Origin: Marinobacter sp. B9-2 | GTDB lineage: Bacteria > Pseudomonadota > Gammaproteobacteria > Pseudomonadales > Oleiphilaceae | Direction of reading: 5' to 3' | Length of the DNA stretch: 36,464 nt | Assembly: GCA_003030785.1 (NCBI GenBank) | Contig: PYVH01000027.1 | Span: 1 to 36,464 of the forward strand | Part shown: positions 1 to 11,755 of the stretch, one piece after another | Layout: each line of letters opens with the position of its first letter | Numbering within the stretch: position 1 is the first letter of the stretch | Translations under genes and position numbers: made by a program | Notes under the pieces: model-generated | Told to the model about the DNA's origin: nothing | Databases searched by the model: none | The model's input: the letters and a program-made list of their open reading frames with translations, nothing else

Positions 1-453
1 TCGCGCACTGTGCTGGATCAGGGCGGCGCTGAGCAGCTGCTGGGGCATGGTGACATGCTCTACCTGCCACCGGGGTCCGGGTTGCCGGTTCGGGTCCATG
101 GTGCGTTTGTGGATGACGATGAGGTCCATCGTGTGGTCAGCGCCTGGAAAGCCCGGGGCGAGCCGGTCTATGTAGACGATGTTCTCAATGGCGCCGAGGG
201 CGAGAGCCTGCCGGGCGTGCCAAACCTGTCGGAAGGTGGCGGGGATAGTGAGGGGGATGCGCTCTTCGATGAGGCGGTTGCCTTTGTCACCGAGGGCCGC
301 CGGGTTTCAATTTCCTCGGTACAGCGAAAATTCAAGATCGGGTACAACCGGGCGGCTAACCTGGTTGATGCCATGGAAGCGTCCGGCGTGGTCAGCGCTG
401 CGGGCCACAACGGTGCCCGCGAAGTTCTGGCACCGCCGCCCCCCAGAGATTAG
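1..453 (+). CDS. ftsK: DNA translocase FtsK, C-terminal part (gene starts before the window)
   Basis: This is the C-terminal 150 residues of the septal DNA pump that moves chromosome termini and activates XerCD recombination at dif. The first part matches the end of the RecA-like motor, with a run [13 protein letters not shown] and then [15 protein letters not shown]. An acidic, glycine-rich linker follows. The last 60 residues form the winged-helix gamma domain that reads KOPS sites; its core [21 protein letters not shown] is close to the FtsK/SpoIIIE consensus. The frame is open from base 1, so the N-terminal membrane domain and Walker motifs lie outside the window. The stop codon TAG overlaps the Shine-Dalgarno sequence of lolA, so the two genes are probably cotranscribed. 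Confidence 0.93.
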   Translation, partial: SRTVLDQGGAEQLLGHGDMLYLPPGSGLPVRVHGAFVDDDEVHRVVSAWKARGEPVYVDDVLNGAEGESLPGVPNLSEGGGDSEGDALFDEAVAFVTEGRRVSISSVQRKFKIGYNRAANLVDAMEASGVVSAAGHNGAREVLAPPPPRD

Positions 454-465
454 GAGTAACGAATC

Positions 466-1113
466 ATGAAACGGTCTTTTCTGAATTGCCTGGTGATACT
501 GGCGATGACTGTGTCTTTCTTAAGCCCTGTAGCTGCGAGCGAAGAGGGCTTGGGCGCAGACGAGCTGGCCTCGTTGCTGAAAAGCTACGAATCCTATCAG
601 GCGGATTTTATCCAGATCGTCGTCAATGAAAATGGCAACAAGGTTCAGGAAACCCGGGGCACGCTGAAAGCGAAGCGCCCGGGACTGTTCTACTGGGAAA
701 CCAGCGCGCCGCTGTCGCAGTTTATTGTGAGTGATGGCGAAACCGTGGAAGTCTACGATCCGGATCTGGAGCAGGTCACGATCCACAATCTCGATGATCG
801 TGTGCAATCCACCCCGGCACTCCTGCTCAGCGGTGAGGTGGATAACCTGGAGGAGACCTACAAGGTGTCCGGTCGTAAGATCGGGGATAACACCCGGGAA
901 TTTACTCTCGAGCCACGCAGCCCGGATTCTTTGTTTACCTCCCTGAGACTGACTTTCTTCAAAGGTGAGCTCCAGGAAATGCGCATGCAGGACTCCCTGG
1001 CTCAACTGAGTGTCCTGAGCTTTGACCGGATCAGGCTCAACGAACCGGTTGAAGCCGGCGCATTTACCCTCGAGTACCCGGAGGGTGTGGATATTATCCG
1101 GGACGGGGCCTGA
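466..1113 (+). CDS. lolA: Outer-membrane lipoprotein carrier protein LolA
   Basis: LolA is the periplasmic chaperone that takes lipoproteins from the LolCDE ABC transporter and hands them to LolB at the outer membrane. The 215-residue protein starts with a clear Sec signal peptide, with Lys-Arg at residues 2-3, a hydrophobic core at about 5-20 and probable cleavage near SPVAA. The mature part has the family pattern YQADFIQ, then [15 protein letters not shown], then a half-barrel rich in beta strands. GGAG lies 9 bases before the ATG. The stop TGA shares one base with the rarA ATG, giving TGATG. The order ftsK-lolA-rarA-serS is conserved in many gammaproteobacteria, which supports the call. 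Confidence 0.95.
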   Translation: MKRSFLNCLVILAMTVSFLSPVAASEEGLGADELASLLKSYESYQADFIQIVVNENGNKVQETRGTLKAKRPGLFYWETSAPLSQFIVSDGETVEVYDPDLEQVTIHNLDDRVQSTPALLLSGEVDNLEETYKVSGRKIGDNTREFTLEPRSPDSLFTSLRLTFFKGELQEMRMQDSLAQLSVLSFDRIRLNEPVEAGAFTLEYPEGVDIIRDGA

Positions 1114-2450
1114 TGCAGGATAGCCTGTTCGCGGAGTCCGCGGGTTTCCGGCCTCTGGCCGCGAGAATGCGGCCTGCAACCCTGGATGATTATGTTGGCC
1201 AGGCCCACCTGGTCGGGCCCGGAAAACCGCTGCGACGGGCGGTCGAGCAGGGACAGCTTCACTCCATGATCCTCTGGGGGCCTCCCGGAGTCGGTAAAAC
1301 CACCTTTGCCCAGCTGCTGGCGAATGTCAGCGATCTCAGCTTCGAGACCGTTTCTGCCGTCCTGAGCGGTGTCAAAGAGATTCGGGCGGTTGTAGAGCGG
1401 GCCCGCAATCGGAAACAGTCTCAGGGACGGGATACACTGCTGTTCGTGGATGAAGTGCACCGCTTCAACAAAAGCCAGCAGGACGCGTTTCTCCCCCATA
1501 TCGAGGACGGCACGTTCATCTTTGTGGGCGCGACCACCGAAAACCCTTCCTTTGAGCTGAACAGCGCGTTGCTGTCCCGAACCCGGGTCTACGTGCTCAA
1601 GAATCTTGAAGAAGAGGACGTGCTTCAGCTGTTACGCCGTGCGCTGGCAGCCGACGAAGGCTTTGGCGGTCGCCTGCGGGTGGATGAGGATGTGTTGACC
1701 CTGATGGCATCGGCATCGGGGGGCGACGCCCGCCGCGCGCTGAACATCCTGGAAGTGGCAGCGGATCTGGCCGAGCCGGACGACTCCGGAATCGATCGGG
1801 TTACAGCCGATCAGCTCGAACAGGTCATGCAGACCAGCCTGCGCCGCTTCGACAAAGGCGGAGATGTATTCTACGACCAGATCTCCGCACTGCATAAATC
1901 CGTTCGTGGTTCCGATCCGGACGGTTCGCTTTACTGGCTGTGCCGGATGCTCGATGGCGGCTGTGATCCGCTCTACGTTGCCCGCCGTCTGGTGCGCATA
2001 GCCAGTGAGGACATCGGTAATGCCGATCCGAGGGCCCTGCAGCTAAGCATGGAGGCCTGGGACGCACAGGAACGCCTGGGATCTCCGGAAGGGGAGCTGG
2101 CGCTGGCCCAGGCGGTGACCTACCTGGCCCTGGCGCCCAAGAGCAACGCTGTTTATAACGCCTTCAACCGGTGCATGGCCGACATCCGTCAGGATCCGGA
2201 CTATGAAGTGCCGGTACACCTGCGTAATGCGCCCACCAAGCTGATGAAAAGTATGGGCCACGGCGATACCTATCGCTATGCTCATGATGAACCCGAAGGC
2301 TTCGCCGCCGGGGAGTCCTACCTGCCCGAGGCCATTCATCAGCGCCGCTACTACGAGCCCGTAAACCGCGGCCTTGAGATCAAACTGGCTGAAAAGCGAC
2401 AGCGTCTGGACTCCCGCAACGCCGAAAGCCCCCGCAAACGCTACACCTGA
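1113..2450 (+). CDS. rarA: Replication-associated recombination protein A (RarA/MgsA AAA+ ATPase)
   Basis: RarA is a clamp-loader-like AAA+ ATPase that acts on stalled replication forks and DNA gaps. The 445-residue protein has Walker [10 protein letters not shown] at residues 55-63, Walker [11 protein letters not shown] at about 109-118, and a sensor segment [20 protein letters not shown] at about 137-157. The C-terminal half carries the tetramerisation region, recognisable from [18 protein letters not shown]. Length is typical of the family. The start overlaps the lolA stop by one base, so translation is likely coupled. No terminator is seen before serS. Confidence 0.95.
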   Translation: MQDSLFAESAGFRPLAARMRPATLDDYVGQAHLVGPGKPLRRAVEQGQLHSMILWGPPGVGKTTFAQLLANVSDLSFETVSAVLSGVKEIRAVVERARNRKQSQGRDTLLFVDEVHRFNKSQQDAFLPHIEDGTFIFVGATTENPSFELNSALLSRTRVYVLKNLEEEDVLQLLRRALAADEGFGGRLRVDEDVLTLMASASGGDARRALNILEVAADLAEPDDSGIDRVTADQLEQVMQTSLRRFDKGGDVFYDQISALHKSVRGSDPDGSLYWLCRMLDGGCDPLYVARRLVRIASEDIGNADPRALQLSMEAWDAQERLGSPEGELALAQAVTYLALAPKSNAVYNAFNRCMADIRQDPDYEVPVHLRNAPTKLMKSMGHGDTYRYAHDEPEGFAAGESYLPEAIHQRRYYEPVNRGLEIKLAEKRQRLDSRNAESPRKRYT

Positions 2451-4653
<2,203 letters not shown>

Positions 4654-4666
<13 letters not shown>

Positions 4667-4680
4667 GGCTCCCCGTTTTA
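4654..4680 (+). terminator. Rho-independent terminator overlapping the cobA stop codon
   Basis: The arms AACGGGGAGC (4654-4663) and GCTCCCCGTT (4668-4677) pair perfectly around TGAG, followed by TTTA. The cobA stop TGA (4664-4666) lies in the loop, so a terminating ribosome would cover the hairpin until release. On the other strand there is no T-run, so it mainly serves the ftsK-cobA unit. Confidence 0.85.
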
Positions 4681-4692
4681 TATCACGCTAGA

Positions 4693-5769
4693 TCAGCCGA
4701 TCTTGCGCTTGGGCAATACATCCTTCAGCTTGTCGCGCATATCCCGAATGGCCTTTTCCGTGGTTGGCCAGTCGATACAGGCGTCGGTCACCGATACCCC
4801 GTACTTGAGATCTGCCAGATTCTCGGGAATGGACTGGTTACCCCAGTTGATGTTGCTCTCCACCATCAGGCTCTGGATCGAGGTGTTGCCTTCCAGGATC
4901 TGATGAGTCACATCCTGCATGACCAGTGGCTGAATGGCCGGGTCCTTGCTGGAGTTGGCATGGCTGCAGTCAATCATCAGCGACTTGCGGAGGCCTGCCT
5001 TGTCCATTGCCTGCTCACACAGGGCGACACTCACAGAGTCGTAGTTGGGTTTGCCGCCGCCACCACGGAGAACAACGTGACCGTAGTTGTTGCCCTTGGT
5101 GCGGATAATCGCCACCTGGCCCTGCTGATCGATGCCCAGGAAGCTGTGCGGGTGAGACACGGATTTCATGGCATTGACGGCAACGTCGAGACTGCCGTCG
5201 GTACCGTTCTTGAAACCGATCGCCATGGACAGGCCGCTGCTCATTTCACGGTGAGTCTGGGACTCGGTGGTTCGGGCGCCGATGGCCGACCAGGCGATCG
5301 TGTCCTGCAGATACTGCGGGGAAATCGGGTCCAGCGCTTCGGTGGCTGCGGGCAGGCCCAGCTCGTTGATGTCCAGCAGCAGACGACGACCGATGTGAAG
5401 GCCCTGCTCAATATCAAAGGTGTCGTTCAGGTGCGGATCGTTGATCAGGCCTTTCCAGCCGACGGTCGTGCGAGGCTTTTCAAAGTAGACGCGCATGACG
5501 ATCAGCAGGGTATCGCTGACTTCATCGGCAAGCTTTTTCAGGCGTGCGGCGTAATCCCTGGCGGCCTCGACATCGTGAATGGAGCAGGGACCAACCACGA
5601 CAAACAGCCGGTGGTCTTTACCATCCATGATGTCATAGATGGCCTGGCGGCCCTTTGAGACGGTATCTGCGGCCTTGTCGGAGAGCGGCATCTCCTTTTT
5701 CAGCGCTTCAGGAGTGATCAGTGCTTCCTGGCTCGCCACATTCAGATTCTCTAGTTTGTTGCCCGACAT
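4693..5769 (-). CDS. aroG: 3-deoxy-7-phosphoheptulonate (DAHP) synthase, class I AroG/F/H type
   Basis: The enzyme condenses phosphoenolpyruvate with erythrose 4-phosphate, the first step of the shikimate pathway. From the chosen ATG the product has 358 residues, close to the E. coli isozymes. Visible motifs are VVVGPCSIHD (metal-ligand Cys62), FEKPRTTVGWKG (PEP binding), GARTTESQTHRE, MIDCSHANSSKD and the C-terminal SVTDACIDW. The start is set at 5769, because GGGGAAG lies before it and the family alignment begins there; a frame open to 5904 would add 45 unconserved residues. Feedback specificity (Phe, Tyr or Trp) cannot be read with confidence, so the symbol is for the family. The gene faces away from its right neighbour and converges on cobA. 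Confidence 0.92.
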   Translation of the reverse strand: MSGNKLENLNVASQEALITPEALKKEMPLSDKAADTVSKGRQAIYDIMDGKDHRLFVVVGPCSIHDVEAARDYAARLKKLADEVSDTLLIVMRVYFEKPRTTVGWKGLINDPHLNDTFDIEQGLHIGRRLLLDINELGLPAATEALDPISPQYLQDTIAWSAIGARTTESQTHREMSSGLSMAIGFKNGTDGSLDVAVNAMKSVSHPHSFLGIDQQGQVAIIRTKGNNYGHVVLRGGGGKPNYDSVSVALCEQAMDKAGLRKSLMIDCSHANSSKDPAIQPLVMQDVTHQILEGNTSIQSLMVESNINWGNQSIPENLADLKYGVSVTDACIDWPTTEKAIRDMRDKLKDVLPKRKIG

Positions 5770-5944
5770 GTTGTTCTGCTTCCCCGATTCTGATCGTTGC
5801 AGCCCTGATGGACCATTGAATATGCCAACAAGGTTGCAGATTAACGCGAATAGCGCCGGCACACGGTTGCGGTAAACCCCGGCGAGTTGGTTATACTGCG
5901 TCATTTACAGGGCCTTTTCAACGCTTCTTAGGTATGGGGAACGG
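5770..5944. promoter_or_regulatory. Divergent promoter region, aroG / DUF1631 gene
   Basis: This 175-base gap holds both start regions. On the + strand TATACT (5892-5897) is a good -10 about 50 bases before the DUF1631 ATG; the best -35, TTGCGG, is 19 bases away and so poorly spaced. The same AT block read on the - strand gives TATAAC, so back-to-back promoters are possible. No TyrR or TrpR box was recognised. Confidence 0.35.
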
Positions 5945-7768
5945 ATGTCGCAAAACAGGCAGAGATCAAAGGATGCGCCTTCCGTTGCAGCGGTTTCAGG
6001 CAAGATCGATGATGTCCTGGCCGGCATTCGCGTTCCTGACCTCCCATACCCGGCAGGCAAGCTTGAACCGGATGCGGTCAGTGACTGGCGCCCGTTGCTG
6101 ATATCCTGCTGGTCCGAACAGCGTGATGAACGCGTTACCCACGTTATCCGTTCTGTGAACCTGGAATGGTCCGTTCGTCAGGTCAACGCGGCCTATGTCG
6201 CTGATCGGATCATGGACGTCTTTCTCAAAACCAGTGGCCTGCACCCGAACCTCGCCCGGCGCATCGCAAGGCTGCGCTTCTATCTTGCCTGGCGAATGAA
6301 CCTCGAAGGCAAGAAGGCCTTTAGCAAACCCCTGCTGTCGTGGCTGGACAGTCTCCAGGAGTGGCGCGGCTGGAGTGATTCCGGCGGCCGCTCTTCCAAA
6401 GTGCTTCTGGACCAGCTTGATTCCCTGGTTATCGCGGTGTCGGCCAGTTTCGAGTCCGGCGCGACAGCGCCTGTGGAGGACTTCTGCCATCAGTGGCAGG
6501 AAGACTCCGCAAAGAGGGATGCCCAGGCAGGAAAGCTTCGGCAGCGCCTGCTGGATACCGAGCAGGGGGCCGCCAAACAGCGCAAGGCCGACCAGACCGC
6601 ACGGGCCCTGATTGGTCGTGCACTTCAGGGGCGCAAACTCCCGATTGCCATTGTCCGCTTCATCCTGGATTACTGGCAGGGCCTGCTCAAGCAGTCGGTG
6701 TGGGACTCCGGGCTTGAAGGCGAAACCTTCCGGCACGGTAGCAAACTTCTGGAATGGCTGGTGTGGATTGGCGATCCGTCGCTTTCCGACAAGGACAGGA
6801 ACCGCCTTTATCATGTCGGCGAGCAGATCGGCGACCGGATTCTGGATGTCTGGAAGCGAGTGTACAACGAAACCTTGCCCCCGGAGGCCCTGGCAGGCAT
6901 CGAAGCCGTTATGGTTTCACGATTGCGGGGCGAGGCCCCCGACCTTGTCGATGCTTTGTCCGCCGCCGGCAGTTTCCAATGGGACAGCAGCTGGTTGGGC
7001 TTCGAGGTGCCCCCCAAAGAAGCGTTCGAGCCCTTCGAGGGGCAGTGGTTTGTCGAGGGCGAGGGGGCCGGTGAGCAGCGCCGTTTTTTCTACGCGTTCC
7101 TGCCCGAATCAGCAGAAATCCTCTGGACCAACGGTGCCGGGGTGAAACTGGGCTTGCAGACCTGGAGCGAATTCCAGACCGCCGTGGATAAAAAGCAGAT
7201 CCGTCCCCTGCCAAAGCTGACGCCTTTTGGGGCAGTATTGGCGGAAACCGTTGAACTGCTGGCCCGGGTGTGTGAGAAACAACGCCGGCAGCGGGAACAG
7301 GCTGCGGAGGCTGCCAGGCTTCGTGCTGAGGAACTGAGGCGCGAGAAGGAAGCGGCGGATGAACGACGCCGGGCCGAGGAAGCCAAACGGGAAGCGGAGC
7401 TTGAGCGACAGCGACAGGCCGCTGAAGAACAGCGTATTGCCGATGAAAACGCCGAACAGGAGCGCCTCAGGAAGGAACGAACGTTGCTGGCGGAAAAACA
7501 GGTGGATGGCATCAAGCTGGGGGGCTGGATTGTTGTCGAACCGGATGAGTCATCGGAAGAACCGGTTCGGCTAAAACTGGCCGTACGTATCAATGCCTCC
7601 AGAAAACTGGTGTTTGTGGACCGTTTGGGCCTGAACCGGCGTGAGTTTCTCGAGGAGGCGCTGGTAGAGGGGATAGTCGAAGGGCGGATCCGGGTCCTGG
7701 GGACCTCCGCGGAATTCGACGACACCCTCAGCAGGGTGGTTGGCCGAATCCGTGTAGGCCGCAACTGA
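5945..7768 (+). CDS. DUF1631 family protein
   Basis: The function of DUF1631 proteins is not established to my knowledge. The 607-residue product is mostly helical. Family-like segments are the central FILDYWQGLLKQSVW, the WLVWIGDPS region, and PKLTPFGAVLAETVELLARV before the coiled coil. Residues about 445-525 form a long charged coiled coil full of Arg-Glu-Ala heptads. The last 85 residues form a compact beta-rich end (GGWIVVEPDESSEEPVRLKL, then KLVFVDRLGLNRREF) that resembles a degenerate PilZ-like barrel. It seems shorter than DUF1631 proteins I recall at about 700-800 residues. GGGGA precedes the ATG. A PilZ protein follows 25 bases downstream, which suggests a cyclic-di-GMP-linked role; that is inference. 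Confidence 0.72.
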   Translation: MSQNRQRSKDAPSVAAVSGKIDDVLAGIRVPDLPYPAGKLEPDAVSDWRPLLISCWSEQRDERVTHVIRSVNLEWSVRQVNAAYVADRIMDVFLKTSGLHPNLARRIARLRFYLAWRMNLEGKKAFSKPLLSWLDSLQEWRGWSDSGGRSSKVLLDQLDSLVIAVSASFESGATAPVEDFCHQWQEDSAKRDAQAGKLRQRLLDTEQGAAKQRKADQTARALIGRALQGRKLPIAIVRFILDYWQGLLKQSVWDSGLEGETFRHGSKLLEWLVWIGDPSLSDKDRNRLYHVGEQIGDRILDVWKRVYNETLPPEALAGIEAVMVSRLRGEAPDLVDALSAAGSFQWDSSWLGFEVPPKEAFEPFEGQWFVEGEGAGEQRRFFYAFLPESAEILWTNGAGVKLGLQTWSEFQTAVDKKQIRPLPKLTPFGAVLAETVELLARVCEKQRRQREQAAEAARLRAEELRREKEAADERRRAEEAKREAELERQRQAAEEQRIADENAEQERLRKERTLLAEKQVDGIKLGGWIVVEPDESSEEPVRLKLAVRINASRKLVFVDRLGLNRREFLEEALVEGIVEGRIRVLGTSAEFDDTLSRVVGRIRVGRN

Positions 7769-7793
7769 TATTGCCGAAGCAGGAAAAACAACA

Positions 7794-8198
7794 ATGGCAG
7801 ATAACGATTACAGCTTTGGAACCCGGAGTGATCCGCCTGCGGATAAGGACAACCGGGCGGATTACCGGCTAACGGCCCGGGCACGGGCGATTCTGGAACT
7901 TGAATCCGGCCTGCCGGAAGAGGCAGAGTTCGAGGCAAGGGAGTTGGTCTGCGGCATTCGCGACATCTCAGCGAGCGGTCTGTGCCTGTCCTCAGGCGAG
8001 CCCCTCTCACTGGACGCCCTGTTGCCGGCAAGGGTGTTCCTGGGCAATCACGAAGAGCCGTTTGGCTTAATGGTTGAGGTCGTCTGGTGTCGACCGAATG
8101 AGTCCGGCTTTCTGGTGGGGGTACGGATTATCGAGTCCGATGAGACCGCCTACGTTGAGTGGATGGAAGCGGTGGCCTCAGCGATGGCTCAGGACTGA
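7794..8198 (+). CDS. PilZ domain protein
   Basis: PilZ domains bind cyclic di-GMP and control motility, adhesion or polysaccharide export. This 134-residue protein has both ligand motifs. The RxxxR motif is RLTAR (residues 25-29), and the [D/N]xSxxG motif is DISASG (57-62). Between and after them lie alternating hydrophobic strands as expected for the six-stranded barrel, ending in VEVVWCRPNESGFLVGVRI and a C-terminal helix. No other domain is present, so it would work as a stand-alone receptor or adaptor. An AGGA lies before the ATG. It follows the DUF1631 gene closely and ends at a strong terminator, so the two probably form one transcript. Confidence 0.88.
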   Translation: MADNDYSFGTRSDPPADKDNRADYRLTARARAILELESGLPEEAEFEARELVCGIRDISASGLCLSSGEPLSLDALLPARVFLGNHEEPFGLMVEVVWCRPNESGFLVGVRIIESDETAYVEWMEAVASAMAQD

Positions 8199-8221
8199 AA
8201 AAGCCTGGCCCCGCAAAATGA

Positions 8222-8248
8222 AAAGAGCCGGCATCAAGCCGGCTCTTT
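8222..8248. terminator. Bidirectional terminator between the PilZ gene and fabI
   Basis: Perfect 11-bp arms AAAGAGCCGGC and GCCGGCTCTTT surround the loop ATCAA. AAAA on one side and a T-run on the other make it usable by both convergent genes, whose stop codons lie about 25 bases away on each side. Confidence 0.9.
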
Positions 8249-8269
8249 CGGTTCCGGGTGAGGGAAAAC

Positions 8270-9055
8270 TTACTCTTCCAGTTCGCCCATCCCGGTGATG
8301 TTGAAGCCGCCATCCACGTACATAATCTCGCCGGTAATGCCACTGGACAGGTTGGAGCCCAGGAATGCGGCGGCATTGCCCACTTCATCGATGGTAACGT
8401 TCCGGCGCAGCGGTGCACGCCTGGCGTTTTCGGCCAGCATCTTGCGGAAGCTCTTGATGCCGGAGGCGGCCAGGGTCTTGATCGGACCGGCGGAAATGCC
8501 GTTCACGCGGATGCCGTCACGGCCCAGGCTGGCAGCCATGTAGCGAACGTTGGCTTCCAGTGAGGCCTTGGCCAGGCCCATCACGTTGTAGTTCTGCAGA
8601 ACCTTTTCCGCGCCCAGGTAGCTCAGGGTAATCAGGGAGCTGCCTTCGTGCATCATGCCGCGGGCACCCTTCGCCAGGGCGACAAAGCTGTAGGAGCTGA
8701 TATCGTGAGCAACGCGGAAGCCCTCACGGGTGGTAACGTCGACATAGTTGCCGTCCAGCTCGTGTCCCGGGGCATAGCCCACCGCGTGGACGATGATGTC
8801 GATGTTGTCCCAGTGCTTGCCCAGTTCCTTGAAGACATTTTCGATTTCTTCATCGCTGGCGACATCGCAGGGGAAGGTCAGCTTGCTGCCCCACTGTTCG
8901 GCAAATTTCTCAACCCGTGGCTGCAGTTTTTCATTCTGGTAGGTAAACGCCAGTTCGGCGCCTTCCCGGGCAAAGGCTTCGGCGATGCCGTAAGCAATGG
9001 ACAGTTTGCTGGCTACGCCAACGATCAGTGCTTTTTTGCCACTGAGGATTCCCAT
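8270..9055 (-). CDS. fabI: Enoyl-[acyl-carrier-protein] reductase (NADH) FabI
   Basis: FabI performs the last reduction of each fatty-acid elongation cycle and is the target of triclosan. The 261-residue protein is a short-chain dehydrogenase. It starts [20 protein letters not shown], with the FabI-type cofactor loop. The catalytic set is Tyr146, Tyr156 and Lys163, at the same numbers as in E. coli FabI ([18 protein letters not shown]). The C-terminus ends [20 protein letters not shown], as usual. The start at 9055 is chosen because AGGGAGA lies before it and the protein aligns from there; the open frame to 9124 adds 23 unconserved residues that run into the yejF end. It lies 65 bases downstream of yejF and may have its own promoter. 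Confidence 0.96.
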   Translation of the reverse strand: MGILSGKKALIVGVASKLSIAYGIAEAFAREGAELAFTYQNEKLQPRVEKFAEQWGSKLTFPCDVASDEEIENVFKELGKHWDNIDIIVHAVGYAPGHELDGNYVDVTTREGFRVAHDISSYSFVALAKGARGMMHEGSSLITLSYLGAEKVLQNYNVMGLAKASLEANVRYMAASLGRDGIRVNGISAGPIKTLAASGIKSFRKMLAENARRAPLRRNVTIDEVGNAAAFLGSNLSSGITGEIMYVDGGFNITGMGELEE

Positions 9056-9120
9056 AGGTCGTTCTCCCTGTGTTCCTGATTTTGGAGCATTATCCCTGAG
9101 TGCTCTGGACGGGGTAACGC

Positions 9121-10725
9121 TCAAATAGTCGTAGTTGTGTTCTGGTAAAAGAACGCGGCATTCAGCAGTTCACGGGTGTAGTCCGCTTGGGGTGTATGGA
9201 AAATCCTGGCCGCGTCACCATACTCCACGATCTGGCCATGTTGCAGTACCAGTAATTTATGACTGAGGGCACGCACAACAGCCAGATCGTGGCTGATAAA
9301 GATATAGCTTAGACCATAACGGGTCTGAATATCTTTTAACAGTTCAATGACCTGCTTCTGTACCGTTCGGTCCAGGGCCGAGGTGGGTTCGTCCAGTATG
9401 ATCAGATCCGGCTGCAGCACCAGCGCCCGGGCGATGGCAATGCGCTGGCGCTGGCCACCGGAGAATTCATGGGGGTACCGATGCCGCGCCTCAGGATCCA
9501 GACCAACGTCGGTCAGCGCACGTATTACTTTCTGGTCGTGTTCGGCGGCGTTATCCGCATCGTGGATCTCCAGACCCTCCCGGACGATCTCGGCAATGGA
9601 CATTCTCGGGCTCAGACTGCCAAAGGGATCCTGGAAGACAATCTGGACCCGCCGCCGCCAGGGTCGGAATTCCTTCTGGTTCAGGAACGCCAGTTCCTCG
9701 CCCGCCAGGCGGATACTCCCGGTGCTGGCGGTCAGTTTCAGCAGGGCGTGGCCAATGGTGGTCTTGCCGCTGCCGCTTTCCCCGACAATGCCCAAGGTTT
9801 CACCTCGGTTGAGTTCGAAACCCGCGCTCTGCACGGCGTGGAAGGATTCTTTCACTTTGCCCAGCAGGCTCTTCCGGATGGTGAAGCGGACATCGAGTTT
9901 TTCGACGGTCAACAAGGGCTCCGCCTCTTTTCCGAGGGCGAGGGGCGCCTCCGGCGGTTCGGCGTCCAGCAATTTCCGGGTATAGGCGTGTTGCGGGCTG
10001 GCGAACAGGGTGTCGGTATCGGCCTCTTCCACCAGTTTGCCCTGTTCCATGACCGCCACCCGATCCGCGTAGCGGCGAACGATGGTCAGGTCATGGGTAA
10101 TCAGCAGGATGGCCATCCCCAGTTTTTCCTGAAGGCTCCGGAGCAATTCCAGAACCTGTTTCTGAACAGTGACATCCAGCGCTGTCGTGGGTTCGTCAGC
10201 GATCAGCAGATCGGGTTCGTTGGCCAGGGCCATGGCGATCATCACCCGCTGCTTCTGGCCACCTGATAATTGATGTGGGTAGGCGACCAGCTTGGTTTCC
10301 GGATTCTGTATGCCCACCAATTCGAGCAGCTCCAGGCAGCGTTTTCTGGCCTGGGGTCCCCGCATTCCCTTATGAAGTTCCAGGGTTTCGCCGATCTGCT
10401 TTTCTACTGTGTGCAAGGGGTTCAGGGATGTCATCGGTTCCTGGAAGATCATCCCGATTTCCCGGCCACGAATCTGGCGCATACGCTTTTCGGTAGCCGC
10501 CAACAGGTTTTCATCCCGGTAGCGAATCTGCCCGCTGGGATAACTGGCGTGACGGGGATCCAGAAGGCGCAGAATGGAAAGCGCGGAAATGGATTTCCCG
10601 GAACCACTTTCACCCACCAGAGCCAGGGTTTCGCCCTCCCGAATGACCAGTGACAGGGACTCAACCGCTGCGGGGCCCTGATCGAAAGAGATCGAGAGGT
10701 CGGAGATCTGAAGCAGTTGGTTCAT
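9121..10725 (-). CDS. yejF: Oligopeptide ABC transporter, double ATPase YejF
   Basis: YejF is the energising subunit of the YejABEF importer, which takes up oligopeptides including microcin C. The 534-residue protein has two complete ATPase domains. The first has Walker A GESGSGKS (38-45), signature LSGGQ (153-157) and a Walker B ending [12 protein letters not shown]. The second has Walker A GESGSGKT (315-322), signature FSGGQ (421-425) and [12 protein letters not shown]. Each domain is followed by the oligopeptide-transporter C-terminal motif, [12 protein letters not shown] and [12 protein letters not shown]. The start at 10725 is one base after the yejE stop; a longer open frame to 10860 only reads through yejE. 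Confidence 0.94.
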   Translation of the reverse strand: MNQLLQISDLSISFDQGPAAVESLSLVIREGETLALVGESGSGKSISALSILRLLDPRHASYPSGQIRYRDENLLAATEKRMRQIRGREIGMIFQEPMTSLNPLHTVEKQIGETLELHKGMRGPQARKRCLELLELVGIQNPETKLVAYPHQLSGGQKQRVMIAMALANEPDLLIADEPTTALDVTVQKQVLELLRSLQEKLGMAILLITHDLTIVRRYADRVAVMEQGKLVEEADTDTLFASPQHAYTRKLLDAEPPEAPLALGKEAEPLLTVEKLDVRFTIRKSLLGKVKESFHAVQSAGFELNRGETLGIVGESGSGKTTIGHALLKLTASTGSIRLAGEELAFLNQKEFRPWRRRVQIVFQDPFGSLSPRMSIAEIVREGLEIHDADNAAEHDQKVIRALTDVGLDPEARHRYPHEFSGGQRQRIAIARALVLQPDLIILDEPTSALDRTVQKQVIELLKDIQTRYGLSYIFISHDLAVVRALSHKLLVLQHGQIVEYGDAARIFHTPQADYTRELLNAAFFYQNTTTTI

Positions 10726-10726
10726 A

Positions 10727-11755
10727 TCAGCTCTTCCTCGGATCAAACGCATCGCGTACCGCTTCGCCGACAAACACCAGCAGGGTAAGCATGAGCGACA
10801 GGGAGACGAAGGCAGAAATGCCCAGCCAGGGCGCATGCAGGTTGGCCTTGCCCTGGGCAATCAACTCACCCAGCGAAGGCGACCCGGAGGGCAGACCGAA
10901 GCCGAGGAAATCCAGGGAGGTCAGCCCGGTGATTGCGCCGGTGAGAATGAATGGCAGGAAGGTGAGGGTGGCCACCATGGCGTTGGGCAGGATATGCCGA
11001 AACATGATCTTGCGGTTGTCCAGTCCCAGTGCTCTAGCGGCTTTCACATACTCGAAGTTACGGGCCCGCAGGAATTCCGCCCGAACCACATCCACCAGCC
11101 CCATCCAGCTGAACAGCAGCATGATCCCCAGCAGCCACCAGAAGTTCGGTTGGACAATACTGGAAAGAATGATCAGCAGGTACAGCACCGGCAGACCGGA
11201 CCAGATTTCGATAAAGCGCTGGCCCAGCAGATCGATTTTGCCGCCGTAAAAGCCCTGGATGGCACCAACAATAACGCCAACAATGCAGCTGGCGATTGTC
11301 AGGGTAAGACCAAACAGCACGGAAATACGGAAACCATAAATCACTCGGGCGGCAACATCCCGGCCCTGATCGTCGGTTCCCAGCCAGTTCTCGGCACTCG
11401 GTGGCGCCGGCGAAGGCACTTCCAGATCGTAATTGATGGTGTTGTAGCTGAAGCGGATTGGTGGCCAGACCATCCAGCCGTTGGCACTTATCTCGTCGGC
11501 GATGAAAGGGTCTCGATAATCCGCCTCGGTGGGCAGGAAGCCACCAAAGGTCTCTTCCGGCACTGACTGAACGACCGGGAAATACAGTTCCCCCTTGTAG
11601 GAAACAACCAGGGGTGAGTCGTTGGCGATCACCTCGGCCACCAGCGACAGCCCGAAAAGCGCCAGGAAGACCCACAAGGACCAGAAGCCCCGCCGGTTTC
11701 TCCGGAAATTACGCAGTCGCCTCTGCTGGATCGGAGTCAGGGACCGGAAGCTCAC
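10727..11755 (-). CDS. yejE: Oligopeptide ABC transporter permease YejE
   Basis: YejE is one of the two membrane permeases of YejABEF. The 342-residue protein opens with a basic stretch [13 protein letters not shown], then a first membrane helix, a periplasmic section with [16 protein letters not shown], and about five more helices. The cytoplasmic EAA loop that contacts YejF is visible as [19 protein letters not shown]. The start codon is GTG and overlaps the yejB stop as GTGA, a sign of coupled translation. The stop lies one base before the yejF ATG. Confidence 0.93.
   Translation of the reverse strand: MSFRSLTPIQQRRLRNFRRNRRGFWSLWVFLALFGLSLVAEVIANDSPLVVSYKGELYFPVVQSVPEETFGGFLPTEADYRDPFIADEISANGWMVWPPIRFSYNTINYDLEVPSPAPPSAENWLGTDDQGRDVAARVIYGFRISVLFGLTLTIASCIVGVIVGAIQGFYGGKIDLLGQRFIEIWSGLPVLYLLIILSSIVQPNFWWLLGIMLLFSWMGLVDVVRAEFLRARNFEYVKAARALGLDNRKIMFRHILPNAMVATLTFLPFILTGAITGLTSLDFLGFGLPSGSPSLGELIAQGKANLHAPWLGISAFVSLSLMLTLLVFVGEAVRDAFDPRKS

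Noticed and set aside
7090-8031. 313-codon Ser/Arg-rich frame on the - strand
   Set aside because: The Ser-rich repeats are the complement of the Arg/Glu/Ala coiled coil in the DUF1631 gene, not a protein in their own right.
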